The translations under genes and the position numbers were made by a program. The notes under the pieces were generated by a model. The model saw nothing but the letters and a program-made list of their open reading frames with translations, did not search any database and had not been told where the DNA came from. A stretch of 64,000 nucleotides of DNA, from NCBI GenBank assembly GCA_011523515.1, contig WTGO01000017.1:1-64000 (forward strand), read 5' to 3'. Every line of letters starts with the position of its first letter. Positions within the stretch are counted from its first letter, which is position 1. Below are positions 35,959 to 44,646 of the stretch, one piece after another. Source of the DNA: Chloroflexota bacterium (GTDB lineage Bacteria > Chloroflexota > Anaerolineae > Aggregatilineales > Phototrophicaceae).

Positions 35959-37062
35959 TCAGCCTCGGGCAATCTCGCGCAGCAGATCCGCCAGTCGCCG
36001 CGCGCCATTTGGATTCGCAAGGGCCATCGACTTGGCGCGCATAATTTTCAGTCGCGCGTCGTCGAGGATCAGGCCAGACACAGTATCGAAAAGCTTCTCA
36101 GTCATGTCTTCGTCGTTGAGTCGGACCGCGGCGCCGCGCATAGCGAGATAATCGGCGTTCACTTTCTGGTAGCGCCAGGCGTAGGGATAAGGCACAAGGA
36201 TGGACGGCAAGCCAAAGAGCGGCAATTCCGCCAAGGTGCTGGCGCCGGCCCGGCAGAGCGCCAGATCCGCCGCGGCGAATGCCAGTCCCATCTCATCGTG
36301 CAGGTAGGCGAAGGCATGGTAACGGCTGTTGTTCGCGGTAGCGCCCGCCTGCCGCTGCGAGCGTTCCCAATCCAGTTCGCCGGTGATATGCATCACCTGA
36401 ACGCCACTTTCAAGCAGCGACAGCAAATGGCGTTCCAGAGCGATGTTGATATTGCGCGCGCCGCGGCTGCCGCCGAATACCAGCAGAGTCTTGCGCTCCG
36501 GGTCGAGCCCAAAGTGCGCAATCCCTTGCGCTCTATTTGCGCTCAATCGGCTGTCCATTAATGGGTAGCCAGTAACGACTGACTTTCCACGCGGGAAAAA
36601 GCGCGCCGACGCTTCCGCCGTGATAGCTACCCGCTTAGCGAAATGCTGCAGCGCCTTGATCGTCAGTCCGGGTTCGATATCCGGCAGATAGATCACAATC
36701 GGAATGCGCAGCAGACGGGCGCTAAGCGCTACTGGAAGATTGGCCCAACCGCCGGTGAGCAGGATGACGTCAGGGCGCATTCGCAGCTGATGGGCGAGCG
36801 CTTGCAAGGCTCCCAATTTTAGCTTCGTCAGGCTGAATAGAATGCGAATCGGATTCACGCCGTGAACGGGCCCGGCCAAGACCTCATGGTAGCTATCAAA
36901 GCGCAAGCCGGATTCCGCCACCAATTGGCGTTCCATGCCGCCGGCCGCGCCGATGAAATACAGGTTGGGCGCCTCTTCATCGTCTTGGAGCAGCGTCTGC
37001 GCGGTCGCTAAGGCCGGATAAACGTGACCGCCTGTTCCGCCAGCTCCGATCAATATTCGCAA
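35959..37062 (-). CDS. murG: UDP-GlcNAc--lipid I N-acetylglucosaminyltransferase
   Basis: MurG converts lipid I into lipid II at the inner membrane face. The 367-residue product has the N-terminal GAGGTGGHVYPALATAQ, the hydrophobic membrane-docking patch and the C-domain GGSRGARNIN and CRAGASTLAELPLFGLPSIL (UDP-GlcNAc site). It starts at a TTG with GGAGAAG upstream. Its first 86 nt overlap the ftsW 3' end in another frame. Confidence 0.95.
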   Translation of the reverse strand: MRILIGAGGTGGHVYPALATAQTLLQDDEEAPNLYFIGAAGGMERQLVAESGLRFDSYHEVLAGPVHGVNPIRILFSLTKLKLGALQALAHQLRMRPDVILLTGGWANLPVALSARLLRIPIVIYLPDIEPGLTIKALQHFAKRVAITAEASARFFPRGKSVVTGYPLMDSRLSANRAQGIAHFGLDPERKTLLVFGGSRGARNINIALERHLLSLLESGVQVMHITGELDWERSQRQAGATANNSRYHAFAYLHDEMGLAFAAADLALCRAGASTLAELPLFGLPSILVPYPYAWRYQKVNADYLAMRGAAVRLNDEDMTEKLFDTVSGLILDDARLKIMRAKSMALANPNGARRLADLLREIARG

Positions 37063-38296
37063 TATCGCTTCTCCGTTCCGAAGTCGGTTTTGGCCGCGTG
37101 GCTACGCGATGGACGCTGAGCATCAATCCAACGCCGATCATGATCACCATCAGCGAAGACCCGCCGAAACTAATAAAGGGTAAGGGTACGCCCGTAGACG
37201 GTACGACGCCGGTCATGACCGCGATGTTGAGCAGCGCCTGAATAATCACCCAGGAGGTAAACCCGACGCAGAGCAGGGAACCGAAGTTGTCCTTGGCGAT
37301 GCGCGCCATTTGGAAGCCGCGGATGGCAAAGGCGATATAAAGGGCGACCACCACCGCCGCGCCCAGTACGCCAAGCTCCTCGCCCACGATGGCGAAGATA
37401 CTGTCGGTGTGCGGCGCCGGCAGCGCGCCGAATTTCTGCTGCGACTGGCCGACGCCCACGCCGATCCAGCCCCCGCGCACAAAGGCGGTGATGGCCTGCA
37501 GGGTGTGATAGTCGGTCAAGGTGATGTCGCTGAGGCCGGCGAGGAAATTGGCGATGCGGCTTTGGGCATAGGGCCAGTACTGCACGACGAATATGCCAAC
37601 CGCGGTCGTAATGCCGCCCACCGCCAGCATGTGAAACAAGTTGGCGCCGGCGACAAAAAACATGACCCCGGCCGTAAGCGCCACGATCCCGGCTGAGCTA
37701 AGGTCGGGCTGGATGATGATTAAGCCGGAGATCACGCCCACGACCGCCAAGAAGGGCAGCAATCCGAAAAGAAAGCTGTCGACCCGGGCTCGTTTGGAGC
37801 CCAGCCAGGCCGCCATGTAAAGCACTACCGAAAACTCAGCCAGCTCGCCCGGCTGCAATCGGCCGCCGGAAAATGAGCGCCGAGCGCCGAACTTCAACTC
37901 GCCGTACATTCGCACCAGCACCAGCGCCACTATCGTGATAAGCAGCATCCATATCGCGAAGCGTTTCCAGAAGCGATAATCCAGCGCGGCGAAGAAAAAC
38001 AGCGCAATGGTCGACAGAATCACGTTGCGCAGATGTTCCTCGACGAAGAAGCCCGATGCCGTACCGTAAGTTTGGTTGCTCCAATCCCAGGTAGCGCTGA
38101 AGACCATCAGCCCGCCGATGATGACCAGCAGAAGCACAATCGCCAGCATGGGTTTGTCAAATGTCGCTACGAAGCGCACGCGCTGATGCCGCACCGGGCG
38201 AATGCTGTCGTCGGTGAGGCCAGTCAGCCCTGGGCTGCGCCGAATTTGGCGGCGGATTCGACGTTGTCTGCCGCCGTAGATCGCTTGTTCAGTCAT
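36977..38296 (-). CDS. ftsW: Septal peptidoglycan glycosyltransferase FtsW
   Basis: This SEDS protein polymerises lipid II during septation. The 439-residue product has about ten spans, with the SEDS hallmarks IQPDLSSAGIVALTAG, FVRGGWIGVGVGQS, and APHTDSIFAIVGEELG, whose Asp corresponds to the catalytic residue. The C-terminal GVPLPFISFGGSSL is conserved. A long basic cytoplasmic tail overlaps the murG start by 86 nt. Its partner should be the division PBP encoded upstream, whose active site looks degenerate. Confidence 0.94.
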   Translation of the reverse strand: MTEQAIYGGRQRRIRRQIRRSPGLTGLTDDSIRPVRHQRVRFVATFDKPMLAIVLLLVIIGGLMVFSATWDWSNQTYGTASGFFVEEHLRNVILSTIALFFFAALDYRFWKRFAIWMLLITIVALVLVRMYGELKFGARRSFSGGRLQPGELAEFSVVLYMAAWLGSKRARVDSFLFGLLPFLAVVGVISGLIIIQPDLSSAGIVALTAGVMFFVAGANLFHMLAVGGITTAVGIFVVQYWPYAQSRIANFLAGLSDITLTDYHTLQAITAFVRGGWIGVGVGQSQQKFGALPAPHTDSIFAIVGEELGVLGAAVVVALYIAFAIRGFQMARIAKDNFGSLLCVGFTSWVIIQALLNIAVMTGVVPSTGVPLPFISFGGSSLMVIMIGVGLMLSVHRVATRPKPTSERRSDIANIDRSWRNRRSRLSGLSDRADAAPRR

Positions 38297-38332
38297 TCAG
38301 ATTTCTGGCCAGCTACTGCGTTAACAGTTTCA

Positions 38333-39742
38333 TTATAGTTCAGATACCAATTGGCGAAAGTGAAGCCCGCGCGCGGCAAAATCCTCGTAGGCATCGTAGC
38401 TGGTTCCACCGGGCGACAGCAGCACGATATCGCCGGCTTGCGCGACTTCGGCGGCGCGCGCCACCGCGTGGTCGAGTGACTGGACGCGTGAGAGCTGGTC
38501 GTCTCGCACGCGCATCTGTTCCAGTAGCTTCATCACTTTCGAAGCTACTTGTTTGCCGCCGTCTCGACCGAACAAGATAATATGCCTCGCTTTGCGCAAG
38601 GCGAAATGAATCGCCGTCTCCCATGGCAGGTCTTTGTCGGCGCCGCCGATGAGCAGCACCAACGGTTCCTCGTAGCTAGCCATGGCTGCCAACAAGCGTT
38701 CCGGCGCAGTGGCGATGCTGTCATTGACCCAGGTCACGCCGGCCACTTCGCGCACCGTTTCCAGGCGGTGCTCCACCGGTTGGAAGTCGCGAAGCGACGC
38801 TCGCATGACATCGGGCGTGACGCCGGGACGATCGATCGCCAGCCCCATACCGCCGGTAATGGCGCAGGCAGCCAGCACATTCAGCGCATTGTGGTCGCCG
38901 CGCAGGGGGATTTCGTCGCGCTCGCAAACCACATGCGGGCCCATGTCAAAGCTGGCTGATCCCGCCACCAGCAGCCGGCTGCCCAGCATAAAAGCGCCAT
39001 CAGGAACCATGTCATACAGGCTGAACGCCAACTGCTCGCCCGCGACCACTTGCTCGAGCGCCCGGCTGCCCGGGCTGTCCCAGCCCAGGACCGCTACGTC
39101 CGTCGCGCGCTGATAGCGCAAAATATTGGCTTTGGCATTGGCGTACTGCTCAAAGGCGCCGTGCCGATCAAGATGATTGGGCGTCAGATTGAGCACGGCG
39201 GCGACACGCGGGCTGGTCGACATCAATTCCAACTGAAAACTGGAGAGTTCCATGACGACGATGTCATCGGCCTTTATCTCGGCCAAGTCTGCAATCAAGG
39301 GATTGCCAATATTGCCACCGCGCCAGACCTTGTAGCCGGCCTTCGACACGATACTGGCAACCAGCGCTGTGGTGGTGGTCTTTCCAGCGCTGCCGGTGAT
39401 GCCAATGACCGGGGCGGGGCAGCGTTCCAGGAAGAGCTGGGCATCGTTGGTGAAGGGCATGCCGCGCGCGCGCGCTTCCTGCAGTATGGGCAGATCCAGC
39501 GGTACGCCGCCGGAAACGCAAATGCAGCGCGCGCCAATCAAGACCTCGTCGGGGTGCCCGCCCAGGTAAAAGCGCACGCCCGGATAATCGCGGCGGCGAA
39601 CTCCCAAGGCTTTGGCGCTGCGGCTGTCGGTGACGACCACATCGGCGCCAACGGTGGGCAGCCAGCGCGCAAGGGCAGCCCCCTGGCGCCCGAAACCGAA
39701 AACCACTACCCGCTTGCCCGCCAATGGGTCGCGTGCTGTCAT
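38333..39742 (-). CDS. murD: UDP-N-acetylmuramoylalanine--D-glutamate ligase
   Basis: MurD adds D-Glu to UDP-MurNAc-Ala. The 469-residue product has the N-terminal VVVFGFGRQGAALARWL, the ATP loop GITGSAGKTTTTALVA, TPNHLDRHGAFEQYANAKA and the C-domain PVEHRLETVREVAGVTWVND. The ATG at 39742 is taken as start; a TTG lies two codons upstream. A perfect 18-bp palindrome is 39-56 bp upstream of it. The gene follows a 424-bp gap after mraY rather than being packed against it. Confidence 0.95.
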   Translation of the reverse strand: MTARDPLAGKRVVVFGFGRQGAALARWLPTVGADVVVTDSRSAKALGVRRRDYPGVRFYLGGHPDEVLIGARCICVSGGVPLDLPILQEARARGMPFTNDAQLFLERCPAPVIGITGSAGKTTTTALVASIVSKAGYKVWRGGNIGNPLIADLAEIKADDIVVMELSSFQLELMSTSPRVAAVLNLTPNHLDRHGAFEQYANAKANILRYQRATDVAVLGWDSPGSRALEQVVAGEQLAFSLYDMVPDGAFMLGSRLLVAGSASFDMGPHVVCERDEIPLRGDHNALNVLAACAITGGMGLAIDRPGVTPDVMRASLRDFQPVEHRLETVREVAGVTWVNDSIATAPERLLAAMASYEEPLVLLIGGADKDLPWETAIHFALRKARHIILFGRDGGKQVASKVMKLLEQMRVRDDQLSRVQSLDHAVARAAEVAQAGDIVLLSPGGTSYDAYEDFAARGLHFRQLVSEL

Positions 39743-39780
39743 TGCCAAATCGGCTCACTAAAGACTACGGTCTGTATAGA

Positions 39781-39798
39781 GCACTATAATTATAGTGC
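39781..39798. promoter_or_regulatory. Perfect 18-bp palindrome upstream of murD
   Basis: GCACTATAATTATAGTGC is its own reverse complement. It contains TATAAT on both strands and lies 39-56 bp before the murD ATG. It may be an operator, or a -10 region buried in a dyad. No good -35 was found on the minus strand (TAAGTC at 17 bp). Confidence 0.5.
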
Positions 39799-39969
39799 AT
39801 CGGCCGGGAGCGACTTATTCAGGTTGGGTCATTTATTCAAGAAATGAATGCTCGCGCGCCCATCGCAAACGACGCAACTTAATGTAGACGTACGCGCGGC
39901 AAAGCCACCGCCCACGCAAAATACCTTGCATCACGCAGTGTTTTGCTCCCCTCCCTGACTCGTCGGATG

Positions 39970-40110
39970 CCTGCCATAGAGATGGCGGGATTGGGGCCGG
40001 GGATGGGGTAAGCTGCCCGCCACCTAGTCTAGGGGCGGCGTATTATGCCGCCTGCGACTTCGGAATTGGCGCTAATGGAGGCATGCGGCGGGCGACCAGA
40101 TTGGTCGCCC
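39970..40110. repeat. Cluster of three small hairpins in the murD-mraY gap
   Basis: Within a 424-bp gene-free gap there are three short inverted repeats: CCTGCCAT with ATGGCGGG (39970-39989), GGCGGC with GCCGCC (40034-40052, next to CCTAGTCTAGG) and GGGCGACC with GGTCGCCC (40090-40110), the last followed by CTACAAAAA. The composition is like dispersed intergenic REP or MITE-type elements. No transposase or open frame is seen in the rest of the gap (39799-40172). Confidence 0.45.
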
Positions 40111-40172
40111 CTACAAAAATCGAAGCGCTGGGCGCTTGGCTCGCGCGCGCCGGGATAAGCCTGTCGGCCAGT

Positions 40173-41198
40173 TTACAGCAGCGCTAGCGCAACACCGACA
40201 AAGGCGCTGAGAATGCCAATCAACCAGAAGCGCTGCACAATCTGAGTTTCGCTCCAGCCGCCAAGCTCGAAATGATGATGAATTGGCGTGCGGCGGAAGG
40301 GTCGTATATCGACGCCGTAAAAGCGCCGGCTCAGCTTGGCCGAGGCGACCTGCAAGATCACGCTAAGGATTTCCATCACCGGCACAATGGCAATGACGGG
40401 CAGCAGCAGCCAGTGCCCGGTCATCACCGCCACGGCGCCCAAAGTGGCGCCCAGCGCCAGGGAACCGGTATCACCCATGAACAGTTGCGCCGGGTGCGCG
40501 TTATACCAGAGAAAGGAGAAGCAGGCGCCTACGATGACAAAGCACAACTCCACCATGAAAATCTGATTCTGCAATAACGCGATGACGCCGTACGCGCCAA
40601 AGGCGCTGGCAGTGATGATGCCGGCCAGCCCGTCCAAGCCGTCGGTGAAGTTGGTGGCGTTTGAGGTGGCCACGATGATGAAGGTGCTGATGCAGACAAA
40701 CAGCACGGGATGCAGAGGAATCCGAATCTGAATCAGCGGCAGAATCATCGAGTTGGCGAAGGAGAATTCAAAGTGGGAGATCACTGTGGAGGCAATCAGA
40801 GCCAGTAGGATTTGCGCGGCGAATTTCATCGTGCCGGACAAGCCTTCGCCAACACTGCCGCGCGAAGTCTGGATGCCCTCCCAGTCATCAATAACACCCA
40901 GCAGCGCGAAGCCGATCAGCACGAAGAGCGGAAGCAAGATACTACGGCCGGAACCTTCCTGTACGATGCGCGATATATTGAGCGCCAATGTTATGGCCAT
41001 CGTCGGTATGATGATCATGATGCCGCCCATGGTGGGCGTGCCGACCTTCTGCACGTGATGACTGTCCATCAACTCGGCGCGGATCTGTTTGCCGAGCTTA
41101 AGGCGCCGCAATATCGCTACAAATGGGCCGCCCCAGATGACGCCGAGCAGGAATGTTGCCCCGCCGACGCTGAGCGCCAGCGGTAATTGACCGTCCAT
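40173..41198 (-). CDS. mraY: Phospho-N-acetylmuramoyl-pentapeptide-transferase
   Basis: MraY transfers phospho-MurNAc-pentapeptide to undecaprenyl phosphate, giving lipid I. The 341-residue membrane protein has HVQKVGTPTMGGIMII, DDWEGIQTSRG (Mg-binding Asp pair region), ATNFTDGLDGLAG and the cytoplasmic PIHHHFELGGWSE. The ATG at 41198 (MDGQLPLAL) is 13 bp after the PBP stop; a longer open frame to 41312 overlaps the PBP gene and is not conserved. Confidence 0.95.
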   Translation of the reverse strand: MDGQLPLALSVGGATFLLGVIWGGPFVAILRRLKLGKQIRAELMDSHHVQKVGTPTMGGIMIIIPTMAITLALNISRIVQEGSGRSILLPLFVLIGFALLGVIDDWEGIQTSRGSVGEGLSGTMKFAAQILLALIASTVISHFEFSFANSMILPLIQIRIPLHPVLFVCISTFIIVATSNATNFTDGLDGLAGIITASAFGAYGVIALLQNQIFMVELCFVIVGACFSFLWYNAHPAQLFMGDTGSLALGATLGAVAVMTGHWLLLPVIAIVPVMEILSVILQVASAKLSRRFYGVDIRPFRRTPIHHHFELGGWSETQIVQRFWLIGILSAFVGVALALL

Positions 41199-41211
41199 CG
41201 CTGTGCTTTGG

Positions 41212-42960
41212 CTAGCTTTCGCCTGTGCTGATATCAGCCTCTGCCGCCTGCAGGCGACTTCTGACATTATCATCCGGTATTTCCAACAAAATAACAAGGC
41301 GTTCGGCCACACGCCTGAACACCGGCGCCGCTACCTCGTAGCCAAAATCGCCGTCAGGTCGATCCAGTTTGACCATGACGACTGCCTGCGGATCGTCAGC
41401 CGGCAAGAAGCCTATAAATGACAGAATCTTGGCGTTGCGGCCTTCCTCAAACGCGACCGCTGTCGATATTTTCGCGGTGCCGGGTTTGCCCGCGATGGTG
41501 TACCCGGTCAATTGAGCCTCCGGCGCGCCATCTTCAACCACGCGAATCAGCATGTCCGTTACGATTTGGGCTGATTCAGCCGAGACGACTCGTCGAATCG
41601 TGGTTGGACGGGCGTCCTCGGCGCCTTCTTCGTTGATCACCCGCCGCACAATACGCGGTTGGCGCATAATGCCGTCGTTGGCGAGCGCCGAAAATGCGGT
41701 GATCATTTGCATTGGCGTTACTTTGACGCTCTGCCCGTGGCTGTTCAGCCCGAGAAAACTCTCGTTCCAATCGGAGTCGCCCGGGATTCGCAGCTCGCCG
41801 CGCTCCTCGGCAAACAAGCCAACGCCTGTTGCCTGCCCGAGGCCAAAAGATCGCAGCGTACTGTAGAAGCGCTCCGTACCCATTTCCAACGCGATTGTCG
41901 CCGCGCCAATGTCCAGCGATTTGACCAGGATGGAGCTGACATCGGTGGCGCCGTGGGATTGAAAGTACGGATTCCAAATGTCCCGGCCGCCCACTTCCAG
42001 ATAACCCTCGTCATTGTAGGTCCAGAAGGTCGAGACAATGCCCTGGTCGAGCGCGCCGGCGACGGTCAGTACTTGCATGAGCGAGCCGGGCTCGTAGGTC
42101 TCGTTGATTGCCGGGTTGACGCGCAGGTTTGGATCGGCGATGTCCAAAAAACTGTTGGGATCAATTGAGGGATGGTTAGCCAGCGCAAGCACATCGCCAT
42201 TGCGTGGATCCATGACGATGATCGTGCCTCGGAACGCGCTGTATTCCTCTACCGCCGCTCTCAGTTCGGATTCCACCCAGAATTGCACATCGCGGTCGAG
42301 CGTGAGCACGATATCATGGCCGCGCTGCTCGGCGGGGCGATCTTGCGGCAAGTCAAAGGGCACGTTGCTGACAGAAAGATCAAGCACACGGCCCGAGAGC
42401 GTGTCGTTGTATGCGCCTTCGACGCCAAGCGCGCCCCGAAGTCCGTCATCGACCACGATGCCGATCACGTGCGCCGCCAGTTCGCCCTGGGGATAGAAGC
42501 GTTTGGGAATCTCTTCCAGACCCAGAGAAATGTTATCCAGCGCGACGATGGCTTGTCCTTGCTCGGCCGAAATCGGACCCGCGACAAACTCCCAGACCCG
42601 GTCGCTGGTGATCTTGCGATAGAGTTCAAAGTCGTCGATATCAAGGATCTCCGCCAGCGCTGTCATCAACCCATTGCTATCCGAGACGAGCGCAGGGCTG
42701 ACGCCGAGGCGAAATTGCACCACGTTGAAAGCTAGCGGCTCGCCGTCGCGATCGAAGATTCGGCCGCGCTCGGCCGGGATGCGCAGCGTGGTATTGGTAA
42801 TGGAGTTGCCGATTTTTTCCAGCTCTTGCCGAACCGAGCGCGGGAAGAACTGAAAATTGGCGAGATTGATGATCAAGTAGGCCGCCATCAAAATCAGGAA
42901 TAGCGCTACGAAGGGCAATCGCGCTTGAATGGTCGCTCGCTGTGAAGACATCTCTTGCAT
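41212..42960 (-). CDS. Division-type class B penicillin-binding protein with degenerate active site
   Basis: The 582-residue protein has the architecture of FtsI/PBP2: a membrane span (about 13-35), the dimerisation-domain motif RGRIFDRDGEPLA at 66-78 and a transpeptidase domain. It occupies the ftsI position between ftsL-like and mraY. The three catalytic motifs are altered. SxxK reads SLMQ (293-296, Lys to Gln, within YEPGSLMQVLT), SxN reads SLD (348-350) and KTG reads KPG (492-494, within GKPGTA). The nucleophile Ser and first Lys of the third motif remain. The frame is intact, so selection seems to maintain the protein. It may be a non-catalytic activator of FtsW rather than a transpeptidase. 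Confidence 0.88.
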   Translation of the reverse strand: MQEMSSQRATIQARLPFVALFLILMAAYLIINLANFQFFPRSVRQELEKIGNSITNTTLRIPAERGRIFDRDGEPLAFNVVQFRLGVSPALVSDSNGLMTALAEILDIDDFELYRKITSDRVWEFVAGPISAEQGQAIVALDNISLGLEEIPKRFYPQGELAAHVIGIVVDDGLRGALGVEGAYNDTLSGRVLDLSVSNVPFDLPQDRPAEQRGHDIVLTLDRDVQFWVESELRAAVEEYSAFRGTIIVMDPRNGDVLALANHPSIDPNSFLDIADPNLRVNPAINETYEPGSLMQVLTVAGALDQGIVSTFWTYNDEGYLEVGGRDIWNPYFQSHGATDVSSILVKSLDIGAATIALEMGTERFYSTLRSFGLGQATGVGLFAEERGELRIPGDSDWNESFLGLNSHGQSVKVTPMQMITAFSALANDGIMRQPRIVRRVINEEGAEDARPTTIRRVVSAESAQIVTDMLIRVVEDGAPEAQLTGYTIAGKPGTAKISTAVAFEEGRNAKILSFIGFLPADDPQAVVMVKLDRPDGDFGYEVAAPVFRRVAERLVILLEIPDDNVRSRLQAAEADISTGES

Positions 42961-42973
42961 GTCGCGACTCTCG

Positions 42974-43444
42974 TCAGGCGCCGAAGGACTGGAATTGATC
43001 GCGCAGCAGGGCGAGTTGCTGTTCCAGCCAACTGCCGAAAGTTTCGTCGTATACGGGGGCCGCTAGTTCCGCCTCTGTGCCATTAATGCTTGCGACAGGT
43101 AGCCGATCCCGATTCGGGTTGTATCCGTCAATTAAGATGTAATCGATATCGGCGTTGGTAGCGGGGCGGAAACCGATCGCCTCCGACCGCGCGAACAGAC
43201 GCGGCACGGTGCGGAAACTGGCGATCTCGCCAATCAGCCTTTCATTCTGACGTTTGAGCTCGTCTCGCTGTTTGATCAGCTCTTCGATCTGCCGATTGGT
43301 AATGGCGAAGGAGGCGACCTGTGACAAGTACAGGCTGCCGAGAATGAGCAGAATCGCGACGCCCAGGATCGCCAAGGCGGTGGCCTGGTTGCGCGTCCGA
43401 AAGCGCTTGCGGCTGAAGGTATGTTGGATCCATGCTTGAGACAT
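42974..43444 (-). CDS. FtsL/DivIC-like septum protein
   Basis: The 156-residue product has a basic cytoplasmic N-terminus, one membrane span (about 23-43) and a coiled coil (TNRQIEELIKQRDELKRQNE) followed by a soluble tail. This and its place between rsmH and the PBP gene mark it as the FtsL or septum-formation-initiator type. It would join FtsQ in the trimer that recruits FtsW and the PBP. The 80-residue C-terminal tail is longer than in E. coli FtsL. Confidence 0.8.
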   Translation of the reverse strand: MSQAWIQHTFSRKRFRTRNQATALAILGVAILLILGSLYLSQVASFAITNRQIEELIKQRDELKRQNERLIGEIASFRTVPRLFARSEAIGFRPATNADIDYILIDGYNPNRDRLPVASINGTEAELAAPVYDETFGSWLEQQLALLRDQFQSFGA

Positions 43445-43564
43445 GATTCGCCGCGGCCTGTCCTAAGAAAAAAAGCATCAGACGGCAGCTTGCGCGCAGC
43501 TGCCAATCTGTACCTTATTCAATGTATCAGTAATGGAATAACGCGCAACTCGAGTTTGACGCGC

Positions 43565-44491
43565 TTACAATCTTTCGACGACCCGTAGCTTGGCGCTGCG
43601 GCTTCGGGGGTTGGCGTTTACTTCGGCCGGATCGGGGATGACCGGCTTGCGGTTGACCAATTTAACGCAGGCGCGCCGCTCCTCTAAGGAGGCCATTCCC
43701 GGCGGCGCCACCACGCTGGTCGAAAGTAGTTTGAAAGCCTGCTTGACCAGCCGGTCTTCGAGGCTGTGAAAAGTGATTACCGCCAGGCGGCCGCCGGGGC
43801 GGAGCAAATCGACGGCGATGGGCAGCACTTTTTTCACGGCATCAAGTTCCTGGTTGACGGCGATGCGCAGCGCTTGAAAAACTTTGGTCGCCGGGTGTAC
43901 TCTGGATTTCCGTTTAGCTGCGGCCGGCACGGCGTCAGCGATCACTTCGGCCAGTATACGCGTCGATGTGATGGGCCGCTGCCGCGAGATTTCGCGGGCG
44001 ATGCGGTGTGAATGGCGTTCTTCGCCGTAGCGAAAGAAGAGATCCGCCAGCTCTTCAGTGGCGAGGCCGTTAACGAGATCGCCAGCTGTGTAGCCGGCTG
44101 CATCGCGGTCAAAGCGCATATCCAGCGGCGCATCGAAACGAAACGAGAAGCCCCGCGCCGGATCATCGATCTGCATAGACGATAGACCCAGGTCAAGCAA
44201 GATGGCGTCGACAGTTTGCCAGCCCAGATCCCGCGCCGCGTCCTGCATGTCGACGTAACTGCCGCGGTAAAAGTAGACACGGTCATGGAAGCCCGCCAGT
44301 CGCTGCCTGGCAATCTCGATGGCGTTGGCATCGCGATCGCATGCCAGCAAGGCGTCGATGCCGGCCTCCAGCAAGGCGAAACTGTGCCCGCCGCCGCCGA
44401 CTGTGCCGTCGATCAGGCGTGTCGTGCCCGGCGCATCGGCTTGCAGCGCGGCGATCACTTCGTTCACGAGAATGGGAATGTGTCGACTCAT
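43565..44491 (-). CDS. rsmH: 16S rRNA (cytosine-1402-N4)-methyltransferase
   Basis: RsmH methylates N4 of C1402 in the P site of the 30S subunit. The 308-residue product begins MSRHIPILVNEVIAAL and has DGTVGGGGHSFALLEAG (SAM loop), DAILLDLGLSSMQIDDPARGFSFR and RPGGRLAVITFHSLEDRLVK, all diagnostic. The ATG at 44491 matches the family start; the open frame to 44581 is unconserved. It heads the division cluster, where mraZ would normally precede it; mraZ is absent and uvrC lies divergently upstream. Confidence 0.96.
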   Translation of the reverse strand: MSRHIPILVNEVIAALQADAPGTTRLIDGTVGGGGHSFALLEAGIDALLACDRDANAIEIARQRLAGFHDRVYFYRGSYVDMQDAARDLGWQTVDAILLDLGLSSMQIDDPARGFSFRFDAPLDMRFDRDAAGYTAGDLVNGLATEELADLFFRYGEERHSHRIAREISRQRPITSTRILAEVIADAVPAAAKRKSRVHPATKVFQALRIAVNQELDAVKKVLPIAVDLLRPGGRLAVITFHSLEDRLVKQAFKLLSTSVVAPPGMASLEERRACVKLVNRKPVIPDPAEVNANPRSRSAKLRVVERL

Positions 44492-44576
44492 CAGCGGACG
44501 CTTCTCGTATTTATGGCGCGGAAGGGGCCGGGTAGCGTCGGAAGGGTATGGTCGCTTGAAGGCCCGGTCGCATCGG

Positions 44577-44605
44577 TTCACCCCAACACGCGATCATGCT
44601 AAAAT
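44577..44605 (+). promoter_or_regulatory. Candidate promoter of uvrC
   Basis: TTCACC, a 17-nt spacer and TAAAAT lie 41 bp before the uvrC ATG. The -10 is good and the -35 moderate. Confidence 0.4.
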
Positions 44606-44646
44606 GGTCTTGATTCAGCCCGCCATGACCTAGTCTACCAGCGCTT

